Shown: positions 43,742-56,200 of the stretch, one piece after another | Layout: the number at the start of each line of letters is the position of its first letter | Numbering within the stretch: the first letter of the stretch is position 1 | From: Saccharum officinarum | Taxonomy: Eukaryota > Streptophyta > Magnoliopsida > Poales > Poaceae | Assembly (NCBI GenBank): GCA_020631735.1 | Contig: CM036179.1 | Location: forward strand, 26,837,063-26,901,062 | Direction: 5' to 3' | DNA: 64,000 bases | Notes under the pieces: generated by a model | Databases searched by the model: none | What the model was told of the DNA's origin: nothing | The model's input: only the letters and a program-made list of their open reading frames with translations | Translations under genes and position numbers: made by a program

Positions 43742-44870
43742 TGGCGACTCGGGAGGCCCCAGCGGCGCCACCGAACCACCTCATCCACCCGGCCCTCCTC
43801 CGGCCGCCGCCGCTGCCCTCTGGCGCGCGGCGGCGGTGGCCTGCGGCGGCTCCCAAAAACCGGCGCCGGTCGCTCCTCCTCTTCCTTCCCCCTCGCCCCT
43901 TTTCCACTACCTCCTTCTGCTCCGACAGAATCGACGGCGGCGGCGGTTCCCGGCCGGATCAGGGCCCTTGTGGTCCGGATCTAGCGTGGTGGCGCTCGTC
44001 CCCCCTTTTGCGGCGGCGATGGGTGCGCCTGGTCTCCCACCTCGATGGGTAACCCTAGTGGCGGTGACTGGCCCCCTCGATGGGTATCCCTAGTGGTGGG
44101 CGGCTGGACCCGGGGTCGCGGCACTGGTGGCCGGAACGACGGCAGACGTCCGGATCCACGCCCTTGGGGGCTGGATCTGGCAGGTGGAGGGCTCGGGTCC
44201 TCGTCTGGTGGCGCCGCTCCTGTGGCCAGCCGGGAGCCTGCGCGCGGGGGCAGCAGTTTGGGTGAAAACCCTGCCTGGCATCTTACGCCGGGCCGGCGGC
44301 AGTGGTACTGGCTGTGTCACTCACCTTGTTGAAGGCGTCGCTGAAGCTGTTGCGTCCGCGGGCGTTCAACAACTGGGTGAAAACCTAGCCTGGTTTCTCT
44401 GGGCCGGTGGCAGTGGAGCAGTTGGCTCGTCGTCGAAGTTGTTGTTTCGTCAGGGCCGGGATTCCCTACCGCGTCACCCTGTTGCACAGCTCATGTCGGA
44501 GGTGGTGTTCGTTGGCGTAACAGCTCGGACGTTGGTTGGCAGGCTTGTATCTGCACCAAGTTCTTTGTGTTGTTGCCTTGGAAGAAGCATCCAATCTTCA
44601 ATGGTGGTCAGTGTCCAACGTTTTCAGTACCTTTTTAAGGTCTGACAAACGTGTTTTGGCGGCCTTGTCTTGACGTTGGTGATCGTATTATAGAGGAGTT
44701 GACATCATGGAGCAAGACTGTTTGTCGCGTAGGACTACTCGAGCCCCTTGTTGGGGATGTAATTTTTTCCGTCAGTTTCCTTCTTTTTATTTTTCCTGAT
44801 GTAATAATTTGGCCTGATTCTACCCATGGGTAGATGAAGCCGGATAGTTTCTATCCTTTATCTTAAAAAA
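43742..44870 (+). mobile_element. LINE-derived retroposon without coding capacity
   Basis: 1129 bp flanked by a perfect 16-bp target duplication AGCTAATCAACAAGAG (43726-43741 and 44871-44886), ending TTTATCTTAAAAAAA. The GC-rich front contains GGTGAAAACCCTGCC-like phrases repeated at about 44260 and 44370. No reverse transcriptase or ORF1 is present. Open frames are by-products of GC content. It is a non-autonomous grass retroposon mobilised by LINE machinery. Confidence 0.88.
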
Positions 44871-44967
44871 AGCTAATCAACAAGAGCAAGAAGTCTTATA
44901 CAAAAAAACTAGAGCAAGAAGCATGGCATACCAAATTGCCAAGTTACTAGCCTTGGGCCTTGCCAGT

Positions 44968-46108
44968 TGTCGGTACTAACAGTACGGGGGTACCCACATC
45001 CATCGTTAATAAAAAACTAAAACGACTGAAACCGCAATAGAAGGCAGCCCGCCTCGACCGCGTATCCAGTCCGCCTCGTACGAGGCCCGCTCGACGGGGC
45101 GCCTCGACTGCGCTCCGGTTCCGACTCATACGAGGCCCGCTCGACGGGGCGCCTTGACCGCGCCCCATCCCGTACAGCAAGGTACCTCGACGGCGCTCCG
45201 ACCCGCGTGAGGCTCGTCCGCCCACTGGGAAAAACTCCGACTCGCGTGAGCCCGGGTCGAGCGCCTCGACTCCTTCTCTTTACCTACCTAGGACAAAAGC
45301 CATAGCATTTAATGCGGTTACCTACTACCACCTACCGGCATGGCTGCGACCAGGATCGACGTGGGAACAATGCCCGTGTCAGATCTCACTGTTTTATCGC
45401 CCATCCCGTGATGGGAGGTGAAAACCGTCACTGTACCCACCTTACCGCACACTGTTTACCATCGATCACCCTCGAGGGAGGATAAGACAAGGCCCGTTCT
45501 CCGCAATCTCGGGGATTCGGCCTTATCCATCCGGTCTCGACCCGGCCTCGACCCAACCTCAACGCTTGGCACAGTTCAACGGTAAGGGAAGGACGATGTG
45601 GCACGGCGCTCCGGGTCATTTCGTCGTCTCGTCTCCCACGACGCCATGGTGTCCAGGGATGGCCGGCCATTCCCAGAGCACGTCGCTACGGTCAGCTCAG
45701 CAGGAATCGACAAAACATCACCTCAAGGCTCCCCGTCGTCTTGGCCTCCTCTCGCCCTATAAAAGGGCAGGCCAGGGGACGAAAGGGAGAGACAACGAAG
45801 AAACACAATAGACAACAGGCAACACGCCAGATAGAGATCGATATCTCAAGCAATCACCCTTGTCCTCTTTTTCCTTTCTTTGAGACTTGGGCTCGACGCC
45901 CTCTCTCGCATGCTTGTAACCCCTACACGAGCACTTCGGTGCAAGGAAATACAAACTTCTCCCCTCCCCGCTGGACGTAGGGCCTTCTCTTGCCCGAACC
46001 AGGATAAACCCCCGTGTGTTCTCCTTGCATCACCATCCAGGAAAGAGACACGCAGCATTTACTCGTTTACTCGTTGGTTTAGGACCCCCTCGGGTCCGAA
46101 CACCGACA
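44968..46108 (+). repeat. E2 5' LTR
   Basis: 1141 bp. TATA box TATAAAA at 45758-45764. Differs from E1 LTRs in the GGGACGAAAGGGAGAGAC segment after the TATA box, so E1 and E2 represent two LTR subtypes. Confidence 0.93.
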
Positions 46109-46109
46109 G

Positions 46110-46128
46110 TTGGCGCGCCAGATAGGGG
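46110..46128 (+). other. E2 primer-binding site
   Basis: TTGGCGCGCCAGATAGGGG, one base from the E1 site, immediately after the 5' LTR. Confidence 0.7.
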
Positions 46129-46167
46129 TCGCTGCGTGCCAACGTCGCTTTCTCGCCTTTTTCCTGG

Positions 46168-48354
46168 ATGGCTGACCCCGAACGCCCTATTCCATTGGCC
46201 ACGGTGATCTGGTTCGGGAGTTTGGAGTTCATGTCGCTTGGCTATGGCTACGATATGGTCCTACTTCCACCCAGGCACCCAACCGACGAGGACTATGAGC
46301 TCTCCCAGCCCGGGAGAGCACTCCGCCGGTACCGTCGCTCTAGGCGGGCGCGGGCCGCCCGACGACGATGAGCCCGGTACAACCACCGTCTTCACCTCGC
46401 GGAGGGTGATGGGATCCCCTGGTCCGGCACCCCCCAGCCAGGCGCCGGCCCAGATCTCCTTGTGGAAGGTTTGGGTAGGACGAGCTTGACTGAGGGTAAC
46501 ATGCCAACGGAGAATCCTGCCGCTCCCCCGTCCGGTGAGACACCACTGTCCGGAGCATCCATTCCGGCACGGGCAGCAACATCTCCATCACCATTCCCGT
46601 TTGGGCTAGACTCGGCTGCCCGAGTATACGCATCTTCCGTGAGCACTCGCTTGAGTGCTTATGAGGAACTCCCCGGGCACCATCTACGCTCCACTCTGGA
46701 CCTCGTTGCATCCACACCGGCTTCTGATTATCGGGACTCTACGGAGACACCGGAAACAGAGCCCCATGTGACTGCTTCTCAACATCACAACCCCAGTGAC
46801 GATTGGCAACGGCCACACATTCCCCCGTCGTACTACTACTTTGGCGCTCCTAACTCCGACTCGGCTGACGACACCTATGATCCGACCCGCGAATGCTTCA
46901 ACATCGATGTTGAAAGCACTTCGGAATCAGAGGATGAAGAGCCAGTCGAAGGAAGGCACACACCACCTCATGTCGAGCTTCCTACCGAGCGAGACGATCC
47001 TCAGTTCCTTGCGGATCAAGGAACGTAGCTCGAGCAGATTCGAGAGTTGCAGGACAGGCTTGACGAGGAACGGGAAAACCTGGATCTACTCCAACAAACC
47101 CTCGAGCGTGAGCGTGCGGAACGCCCACTTGGCGAAAGAGCTCGCGAGAGAGCTCGCGACGTCAACCATCGCATCAACGAGGACCGGGTGGTCGACCCCT
47201 CGGTTTTCACTCGAGCTAGCCAGAATGTCGTCGCCGCCGCCATGCTCCTCCGCAACATGCCCGAGCCATCAAACCCCGATGCCCGTCGGGCTTGAGATGA
47301 AATCCGAGACTCCTCGAGACCGCCGCCATGCAGCAGGCCGAGAGCTCTGCCTCGAGGCGACGCGAGGCAGCCTTGGAGCAAATCATCGAGCCCTCCCGAC
47401 AGGAGAGAGAAGCCTCGGTTCACCCCGAGCCTACCCGACGAAACCGGGTAGCTCCGGCCCCTGAGCCTACCACCAACGACCACGAGCCTCGAGACACCCG
47501 TGGCAACATCGTCGAGCGCCGCACGCGCAAGCACGGTGACGGCATGCCTCGAGGCTACCACGTCTACAGGGGCGGACGCTACGACAGTTCAGAAGATCGT
47601 AGCCCTTCACCCGAGCCCCCGGGTCCTCAGGTCTTCAGTAAGGCTATCCGTGAGACGGTGCTCCCGGCTCGGTTTTGCCCCCCCACGACTCTCACCAAGT
47701 ACAACGGCGAAACCAAACCCGAACTTTGGCTCGCCGATTTCCGCTTGGCGTGTCAGCTGGGCGGGGCCACCGACGACCGGGTCATCATTCGACAACTCCC
47801 CATGTTCCTCTCCGACACCGCCCGAGCCTGGCTCGAGGATCTCCCACCTCGACAGATCCACGACTGGGAAGATCTCGTAAGGGTGTTTGAGGGAAATTTC
47901 AAGGGAACCTACATGCGCCCCAGCAACTCATGGGACCTCCGGAGTTGCAAGCAGAAACCAGGTGAATCCCTCCGGGATTACATCCGGCGCTTCTCCCGGC
48001 AGCGCACCGAGCTCCCCAATGTCACCGACTCCGACGTGATTATGGCCTTCCTCTCTGGCACCACCTGTAAAGAGTTGGTCCGAGAATTGGGCCGTAACAC
48101 TCCACTCACTGCCAATGGGTTGATGGACATTATCACCAACTTCGCCGCCGGCGAGGAGGTGGTTGGTGTAATCTTTGGTGGCGACCTGGAAAGGGGGAAG
48201 CAGAAGGTCGACGATCCCGTGAGCTCCACCTGGGGCTCCAAAACAACCGCAAGAAGAAGAAAGGCCAGCAGGGCAAGTTCGAGGCCCCGGCTGACGAGCT
48301 CGTCGCTGCTACCGAGCACAAGAAGCCTCGAGGCCCCCCGGCGGGGGCATCCTC
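46168..48354 (+). pseudogene. E2 gag, with stops and small deletions
   Basis: Begins MADPERPIP at 46168. TGA at 46369, TAG at 47026 and TGA at 47293 interrupt the N-terminal half. A 1-base deletion near 47310 and a 4-base deletion near 48239, both relative to E1, shift the frame. The gag core (47328-48240) is otherwise well preserved: WLADFRLACQLGG, RAWLEDLPPRQIHDW, LRDYIRRFSRQR, ITNFAAGEE. Positions 46369 and 47293 are CGA-to-TGA and 47026 is CAG-to-TAG compared with E1. Gag would form the RNA-packaging shell. Confidence 0.85.
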
Positions 48355-48360
48355 GACAAA

Positions 48361-49317
48361 ATGCTCAAAGAGCTGTGTCCCTACCACAAGGGACCCACTA
48401 ACCATAACCTCGAAGACTGTCATATGCTTCGCAGGTACTTTGGGGGTGCCGGCGTCAAGAAGGACGACATGAAGGAGGACCCTAAGAGTGACGACAAGGA
48501 CGGGGGATTCCCCGAGATCCACGACTGCTTCATGATCTACGGAGGGCCCTTGACCCGCCTCTCGGCGCGCCAGCGCAAGCGAGAACGGCGCGAGGTTTTC
48601 TCCGTACAAACGGCAGTCCCCCGCTTCCTTGATTGGTCTGCGGTGGCCATCACTTTCGACCGTGACGACCACCCAGACTACGTCCCCAACCCGGGAGTCT
48701 ATCCGCTCGTTGTTGACCCCGTCATCGCCAACACACGCCTCACCAAGGTGCTCATGGACGGCGGAAGCAGCCTCAACATCATCTACTCCCAGACCCTCGA
48801 CCTTCTGGGGGTCGAGAGAGCGCGCCTCCAACCTAGCGTCGGGGGCTTCCACGGAGTCGTGCCAGGGAAACGGGCGGAACCCCTCGGACGGGTCGATCTG
48901 CCTGTTTGTTTTGGCACACCGGCCAACTTCAGAAAGGAGACTCTCACTTTCGAAGTGGTCGGATTCCGTGGAACGTACCACGCTATCCTAGGGCGCCCAT
49001 GCTACGCCAGGTTCATGGCAATCCCGAACTACACCTACCTCAAGCTCAAGATGCCAGGCCCAAACGGTGTCATCACTGTAGGGCCCTCATATGAACATGC
49101 CTACGAGTGCGACGTCGAGTGCGTCGAGCACGGCGAGGCTGTTTTGGAGTCGGCGATCTTGGCTGCAGACCTCGACGGCCTCGCCAATGCGATTCCCGAC
49201 CCAAAACGCCATGCCGGCAGCTTCGAGCCCGCGGAAGATGTCAAACTCGTACCCCTCGACCCCGCTGATCCCAAGGGAAAGGCGCTGAACGTCAGCGCCA
49301 CCCTCGATCCTAAATAG
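48361..49317 (+). pseudogene. E2 gag knuckle and aspartic protease segment
   Basis: Open for 318 codons. A zinc-knuckle-like CPYHKGPTNHNLEDCH opens the segment. The protease has the active-site loop VLMDGGSSLNIIYS (about residue 135), intact here unlike E1, and the downstream ILGRPCYARFMA motif expected for the C-terminal part of retropepsin. TAG at 49315, after LDPK, separates it from the reverse transcriptase. The true frame is continuous with gag, which is displaced by the 4-base deletion upstream. Confidence 0.87.
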
Positions 49318-50363
49318 GAAGCAGTGCTCGTCGACTTTCTCCGCGCAAACGTCGACATCTTTGCGTGGAGTCCCTCGGATATGCCGGCATACCCAGGGAA
49401 GTCGCCGAGCACGCCTTGGAGATCCGGGCCGGATCCAAACCGGTGAAGCAACGCCTGCGTCGCTTCGATGAGGAGAAGCGCAGGGTCATCGGCGAGGAGA
49501 TACACAAGCTGTTGGAGGCCGGATTCATCAAGGAGGTTCATCATCCCGAGTGGCTAGCTAATCCTGTATTAGTTAGGAAAAAGAGTGGGAAATGGAGGAT
49601 GTGTGTAGACTATACCAGTTTAAATAAAGCATGTCCAAAAGTTCCCTTTCCTTTGCCACGCATTGACCAAATCGTTGATTCCACTGCGGGATGTGAAACT
49701 CTCTCATTCTTAGATGCATACTCCGGCTACCACCAAATCAAAATGAAGGAGTCCGACCAGCTTGCGACTTCATTCATCACCCCATTCGGCATGTATTGCT
49801 ACGTTACGATGCCCTTCGGTCTCCGGAACGCGGGGGCTACGTACCAGCGATGCATGCAGCACGTTTTCGGAAAGCACATCGGGTCGACCGTCGAGGCTTA
49901 TGTCGACGACATCGTTGTCAAAACCAAACAAGCCGACGATCTGGTCAACGACCTCGACGTTGCGTTCAAATGCCTCCGGGCAAAAAACATCAGACTCAAT
50001 CCAGAGAAATGCGTCTTTGGCGTCCCACGAGGTATGCTTTTAGGGTTCATCGTGTCTAAACGCGGCATCGAGGCCAACCCTGAAAAAATCTCTGCAATAA
50101 CCAAGATGGGCCCCATCCGAGATCTGAAGGGCGTACAGAGGGTCACAGGTTGCTTGGCGGCACTCAGCCGTTTCATTTCGCGCCTCGGCGAAAAAGCACT
50201 CCCTCTGTACCGTCTCTTGAAGAAATCGGAGCATTTTTCCTGGACCCTTGAGGCTGAGGAGGCTCTCACAAAACTCAAGGCCACACTCTCTAACTCACCA
50301 ATCCTCGTCCCTCCAACCCGGGGGAACCACTCCTACTCTATGTCGCCGCGACATCACAAGTAG
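49318..50363 (+). pseudogene. E2 reverse transcriptase
   Basis: Copies element RNA into DNA. The first codons (VDFLRANVDIFAW) are in one frame, then a 1-base deletion near 49386 shifts to the main frame. Motifs in order: PVLVRKKSGKWRMCVDYTSL, PLPRIDQIVD, FLDAYSGYHQI, TPFGMYCYVTMPFGL, catalytic YVDDIVV, and the thumb LGFIVSKRGIEANP. Another 1-base deletion near 50326 shifts the frame before RNase H. The catalytic aspartates are all present. E1 lacks this domain from about 49297 to 50422. Confidence 0.9.
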
Positions 50364-51283
50364 TCAGTGCTGCCCTGGTTGTCGAACGGGCCGAGGAGGC
50401 ACATACCTTGCTCGTCCAGAGGCCGGTCTATTTCATTAGCGAGGTGCTCTCAGAAACCAAGATTCGATACCCACAGATCCAGAAACTGCTATATGCCGTC
50501 ATCCTGACACGGCGCAAGCTCCGACACTACTTCGAGGGTCACCCGATTACTGTGGTTTCTTCTTTCCCCTTGGGAGAGATAGCCCAGAACCGGGAAGCCT
50601 CGGGTAGGGTTGCCAAATGGGCAGTCGAACTCATGGGCGAGACCTTGTCCTATGCGCCGCGAAAAGCTATCAAGTCACAGGTGTTAGCAGATTTCCTGGC
50701 TGAGTGGACCGACACCCAACTCCCCCCTGCACAGCTTCAGGCGGAGCTGTGGACCATGTACTTCGATGGGTCATTGATGAAAACGGGAGCAGGCGCGGGC
50801 TTGCTCTTCGTCTCACCCCTCGGGGTTCACATGCGCTACGTCATCCGGCTTCATTTTCCTGCGTCTAACAACGTCGCCGAATACGAGGCGCTCGTCACGG
50901 GATTAAGAATCGCCGTCGAGCTCGGGGTCCGACACCTTGACGTTCGAGGCGACTCCCAACTCGTGATCGATCAGGTCATGAAGAGCTCGAGCTGCCGTGA
51001 CCCCAAGATGGAAGCCTACTGCCAAGAAGTACGGCGCCTCGAGGACAAGTTTCACGGCCTCGAGCTCAACCACATCGCACGCAGGTATAATGAGGCCGCC
51101 GATGAACTGGCAAAAATCGCGTCCAGTCGAGCTACGGTTCCACCGGACGTTTTCGCAAAAGACCTTCAGCAGCCATCCGTCGACCTCGGGCCAGACGGAG
51201 GGGTTGACGGGACGTCACTCGACCCTCCACCTGAGGCAGAAGCCCCTCGACCGGGGCTGAAGCCATGCAGGTGGAAGACTTGA
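50364..51283 (+). pseudogene. E2 dual RNase H region
   Basis: The remainder of the ordinary retroviral-type RNase H (VYFISEVLSETKIRYPQIQK, TDTQ end) occupies 50408-50720. The archaeal-type RNase H (50755-51130) follows with catalytic residues in YFDGS, EYEAL, RGDSQL and NEAADELAK. Two tandem RNase H domains identify the Tat lineage. A 1-base deletion near 51243, in a C run that is longer in E1, shifts the frame before integrase. Confidence 0.9.
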
Positions 51284-52551
51284 CCCCACCGTCTGACCTC
51301 GAGCCTGACTGGCGCGTCCCGTACCTCGACTACCTCAGCCGAGGGGACCTCCCCTCGGATAAGACTGAGGCTCGACGGATCGCACGCCGGGCCAAAACCT
51401 TTGTAATCATGGGCGACAGCAGAGAGCTCTACCGCCGTAGCCCTACTGGTATCCTCCAACGATGCATCACAAATGAGCAAGGCAGGAACCTGCTCAGCGA
51501 TCTCCACTCGGGGGCTTGCGGTCACCACGCAGCACCTCGAACCCTCGTCGGAAACGCCTTTCGACAAGGATTCTATTGGCCGACCGCGGTCTCCGACGCT
51601 GTCAAGCTAGTACGCTCCTGCAAGGGTTGTCAGTACTATGCGAGACGAACCCATCTTCCGGCACATGCCCTGCAAACTATCCCCATCACATGGCCGTTTG
51701 CCGTTTGGGGGCTCGACCTTGTCGGACCATTGAAAAGGACAACTGGCGGCTTCACCCACTTGCTCGTCGCAATCGACAAATTCTCCAAGTGGATCGAGGC
51801 CCGCCCTATCACCAGCATCAGGTCCGAGCAAGCTGTGCTCTTCTTCACCGACATTATTCATCGCTTTGGGGTCCCCAACTGTATCATCACAGACAATGGC
51901 ACCCAGTTCACTGGTAAAAAGTTTTTGGATTTCTGCGACAGCCACCACATCCGAGTGCTCTGGTCAGCCGTGGCCCATCCAAAAACAAACGGTCAGGTGG
52001 AACGTGCCAATGGCATGGTCCTACAAGGCCTGAAACCCAGAATCTTTGACAAACTAAATAAACATGGCAAAAGATGGGCTGCCGAGCTACCCTCGGTCCT
52101 GTGGAGCCTAAGAACAACGCCGAGTCGAGCCACGGGGTTCACTCCGTTCTTCTTAGTCTACGGGTCTGAGGCTATGCTCCCAACTGATATAGAATACGGA
52201 TCCCCAAGGTTGAAGGCCTACAACGAAAGAAATAACGACGCCACAAGACAGGACGCCCTCGACCAGCTCGAGGAAGCCCGAGATGTGGCTCTGTTGCATT
52301 CTGCCAGGTACCAGCAGGGTCTCCGACGCTACCACGACAGACACGTCCGCAAGCGTGACCTCAACGTCGGCGACTTGGTGCTACGGCGGAACCAGAACAC
52401 CAAGGGACGGCACAAGCTCACGCCACCATGGGAAGGGCCGTACATCATCGCAGAAGTACTAAAGCCGGGCACCTACAAGCTATCCAACGAGAAGGGCGAA
52501 ATCCTCACCAACGCTTGGAACATTGAACAGCTACGTCGCTTCTTTCCTTAA
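51265..52551 (+). CDS. E2 integrase, open
   Basis: 428 codons without interruption. An N-terminal linker; an HHCC zinc finger (DLHSGACGHH...CKGCQYYA, about residues 79-118); a catalytic DDE core with D in GLDLVGP, D in ITDNGTQF and E in NGQVERAN; and a C-terminal DNA-binding region (KRDLNVGDLVLRR, PPWEGPYIIAEVL) ending LRRFFP. It inserts element DNA into chromosomes. It is normally released from the pol polyprotein; here the frame is cut from RNase H by a 1-base deletion upstream, so it is an intact domain of a broken polyprotein. Confidence 0.9.
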   Translation: MQVEDLTPPSDLEPDWRVPYLDYLSRGDLPSDKTEARRIARRAKTFVIMGDSRELYRRSPTGILQRCITNEQGRNLLSDLHSGACGHHAAPRTLVGNAFRQGFYWPTAVSDAVKLVRSCKGCQYYARRTHLPAHALQTIPITWPFAVWGLDLVGPLKRTTGGFTHLLVAIDKFSKWIEARPITSIRSEQAVLFFTDIIHRFGVPNCIITDNGTQFTGKKFLDFCDSHHIRVLWSAVAHPKTNGQVERANGMVLQGLKPRIFDKLNKHGKRWAAELPSVLWSLRTTPSRATGFTPFFLVYGSEAMLPTDIEYGSPRLKAYNERNNDATRQDALDQLEEARDVALLHSARYQQGLRRYHDRHVRKRDLNVGDLVLRRNQNTKGRHKLTPPWEGPYIIAEVLKPGTYKLSNEKGEILTNAWNIEQLRRFFP

Positions 52552-53230
52552 AAAGCCTCGAGGCTCTGTAATTTCTTTTTCGTCAATAAAGAATACAGCG
52601 ATGTTCAAACTTTCGTTTCACAATGAGGAAGGATCGACTCTGCACTCCCAGAATCGACCCTCCCTCGGGGGCTACAAGGGGGAACCCCCAGTCCCCGAAA
52701 AAACTTATGCTCTTTTTTAAATTTAAGAACCGCTTCTTAGATCGACTTCGCTGCAAGAGCACCCTAAGGTTCGAAAGGGCTCTCGAGTCAGGAGTATCAC
52801 CTACGCCTCCGAGGCTACGGTACCTCCACTCACCCCTCACACCTTTTAGAGGTGCGACTTCACGCTAGGGAGATCTAAATAACGGTTCCTAACTTTGAAA
52901 AAGAACATACCCCTGTCGCTTAGATCAGGCTCTCACACGATTTACAAGGCCGCAACATCACCCTGAAGCTCGAGGGCAGTTGAGCCGTGAGATCACTTAC
53001 GCCCCCGAGGCTACGGTACCTCCACTCGCTCCCTTACGCCAAAGGATGCAACTGCGTGCTAAGTAAATCACGCGAGAACACGATCCAAGCGATAAAGGGA
53101 AGAAAAGCTCGAATAAAACTAAATTAACCACGAACCGGTTTATGTTTCGAGTTCTTAGGGCCTTCGAGGCCACCACGACCAAAATTCAAAATACTAACTT
53201 ATTACATGGGCCTTCATGCCCAGATTTGGC
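52552..53230. other. E2 spacer between convergent pol and antisense genes
   Basis: Non-coding and nearly identical to E1 17760-18441. It begins with CCTCGAGGCTC and an AATAAA at 52585-52590 that could end the sense transcript. Confidence 0.6.
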
Positions 53231-56200
53231 TCACAGGCCCTCATCGTCAGCAGGCGGAACCACCTCGGCTTCAAAAAGCGAGGCCAGACGGCTTCCAGGC
53301 TCTTCCGCGGCTTCAATCAGCTCCAGGCAGGCATCCTCGTTCTCCTCGTCCGTCCGATCCGGGTCTGTGATGAAGCCATCAGCGACGAGCTTCATGTCGA
53401 ACACAAACCCTGAACGGACGACGGCCAGCGCCCTCTTTACGCCGTGATGGAGGCCGTCCCGTATCTTCTCCCGGGCAAGGCGGCCCAGCGCCACCATCCG
53501 ACGGACGAAGGAGTTCCCCGGAACATCTTCCCCGGTGTCGGCATCGGGCTCGACCCCCAGGCCGTCACACACGGTGGTGATCGCGCCCTGGAGCAGCTGG
53601 GTCCTCCGGATCTCGGCTTCGAGGAGGCTCTGGAAGGAGTTGGCAGAAGATTGGGCCTCTCGATTCTCCCTCTCCAGCTCTGAACACGATAAACAAATTA
53701 ATACCCAACACGAGGCCCTCAACGTCGTGGCCGTAACAATCACACTTACCCTCGATATGGGTCTGCAGGCCCACGACCTCGTTGCGAAGCCCCCGCACGT
53801 CCGCTCGAGCCCTAGGAGGGCGCTGTCCTTGTCACTGATGGTCGCCTTTAGCGCCTCGATCTCTTGCCGAGCAGCCTCGAGAGCTGCGTCCTTCTCTTGG
53901 ACGGCTCCCTTCAGCGTCGTGACCTCGTCCTTCAGAGCATCAGAACGAGCGGTGGCCTGCTCGACCTCGACGTTGAGGGCGTCGCGCTGATGGCTAACCT
54001 GGGAGACATCCTCCTCGAGCTCCTTCACCCGTGCCGACAGGGGCTCGAGATCTCTGCGGGCCTGGGCAGCCTCCTCCCGAGCCTTGTCCATGTCAGTACG
54101 CATCACGGCTTCGGCCGCCCAAGCCTGCATCGCCTCCTCTTTCACCACCGCGTACGCGACGCGCAGCTCAGCCATTTCGGCGTTCCGATCGGAAAGCCGT
54201 TTCTGGGCCTCCTCGACCAGGACCCGTTGCTGAGACAGCGCGGCCCACATGCCACTCTCATCCCGGATAAAGAGTGACTTGCGGCGGGAGTACTCCTTCA
54301 GCTCCTGAACGCAATCCGAAAAAACCAAAAAGGTTAAAAAGCCGAGGGAAAAAGACACCAAGAAAACCACGGAAAGACGACGGGTCAATCATACCTCGGT
54401 GGCATCCCGCGTACTCTGCACGGCCTCGGACGCCACTCCGAGCAACCGATCAAGGTGTCGGCAGACGCCCTCGAGGTACTCCCATCGGTGCACTTCGTCT
54501 TTGTCGTTCAGGACGAAGACGGGCTCGGCATCGGGGTTCGCGGCGTCCCTAAACTGGAGGGACGGCCCCCCCCACCTCAGTATCTCTGTCTCTGCCCGCG
54601 CTATCGCCAGCGCGGCGATGTCGGGCCATGACGACGATGACCCAGCCAGGGCATCTCCCGGTCCCGCGGAAGGACCGGCCTCGCCCGCAGTTCCCGCCTC
54701 TCCAACGGCCGTCGAGGCACCGGCCTGATCCGCGGCCTCGCCTCCCTCGACCCACATCACTTGTTTCCCTTTGTCCAGGTGGGTGTCGTCGAGGGTAAGG
54801 TCCATGGTCATGGGTGCCCACCCTCCTAAGGGAACTGGCCCCTCAACCGCCGGCGCCTCCGGAGCCGGCGCCTCGACCGACGACGGCTCCGCTACCCGTG
54901 CCTCGACCATTGGCGCCCCCGGAGCCGATGCCTCTTCTTCTGGTGCTCCGGTCAGGGGCTCGACCGCCCCGCCCCCACCGTACCCGCTCGCTGCGCCGAC
55001 GGGTCTTGCTGCGGCCACGACCCCCTCGCCGGGGCCGCCTCCTGACCCGACGCTGACGCGACCTCCTCCATGGTCACGTCAGCACCCGCCCGCTCCGCAC
55101 CGCGGACGGGTGCCTCGCCCGTCACGACCTCGACGGTGGCCTCGACCGTCGCCGACGACCTGGGCCCCGCCTCGACCGCACCGGGCGCCACCACCTCCGC
55201 CGGTTCGGACCCCTCCACAGCAGGATCAGGGCCAGCAACCACCGTGGCATCCACTACCCCCTGCCGTTGTTGCAGGCGCCCCTTCGCGGCCTCGACCTGC
55301 CAAACCTAGGCCGCATCCTGCTCTGGCGTCCGTTTAAGGACAACGGCGCTGGCCCGCAGTGACTTCACGGGGGTAGGCCCCATCGGCTCCGCCTTTCGCT
55401 TTAACCTACAAAGTGAGAAGAAATGTCAGCCAACAGATCCAGATAAGGGCAGAACAACCAAGCAGAAACACTTACCCAGAAATCGGCACCAAGGGCCTCG
55501 ACCCCGTGCGATCTGTGCCTCCCGGGGTGGCCGATTGTGGCCTCGCAGTGGCCCCACCAGCAGGTCGGGCACTCCTTGGGGCCCCGACCGACGCACCGCC
55601 TAGCGCCCTCTGTGCCTCCGAGGCTAGCTGGCCTCGGGTTCTCACGCCTACCGACGCCGCCACCGATGACGATGCCGGTACCGCCGTCCCAGCCCCTACC
55701 CGAGCTTGCGGGGCCTGGGCTGGTGCGGGCGTCCCCGTTGACCCCTCTTGCTGGGTCCAGGGTAAAACGGCCCCTCCCGTCGAGGGGCCTGTCTCCTTCT
55801 CCGTCTTCTCCTCCTCCCCGGATGCCTCGATCACGATGACCGAGGAGGACGCCCCCTGATGGGCTCCAGTAGGGGGCGAATTTTGGGAAGGTCCCCCAGT
55901 CCGGTCGTGGTCTCATACCGCGACAGGGCATCGTCGTCTTCGCCGCTGCTGTCATCGTCCTCCCCTGAGATCGTCTCGGAAGGCGACGGCGCCAGGGGGA
56001 CCCCGTCGATGGTCTGCTGGCGCCGGAGCCTCTTCAACGCCTCTGCCTCTTTGGCCTTGCGGATTGCCCGCTTCTTGGCCGTCTCCTTGGTTTGCTTCTT
56101 CTTGGAGGCATGCTGGCGTCGAGCCTCCCGGGCGGGCCGGTCCTCTAGGACTGGCGGACGCGTTTCCCACAGCGCCGACAAATCCTACGCGCCGGCCTCA

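Noticed and set aside
43741..44052. 103-codon open frame at the start of the retroposon
   Set aside because: It starts at GTG within the target duplication and is GC-driven; no domain.
48133..48981. 282-codon minus-strand frame inside E2
   Set aside because: Same shadow as in E1, opposite to the gag/protease segment.
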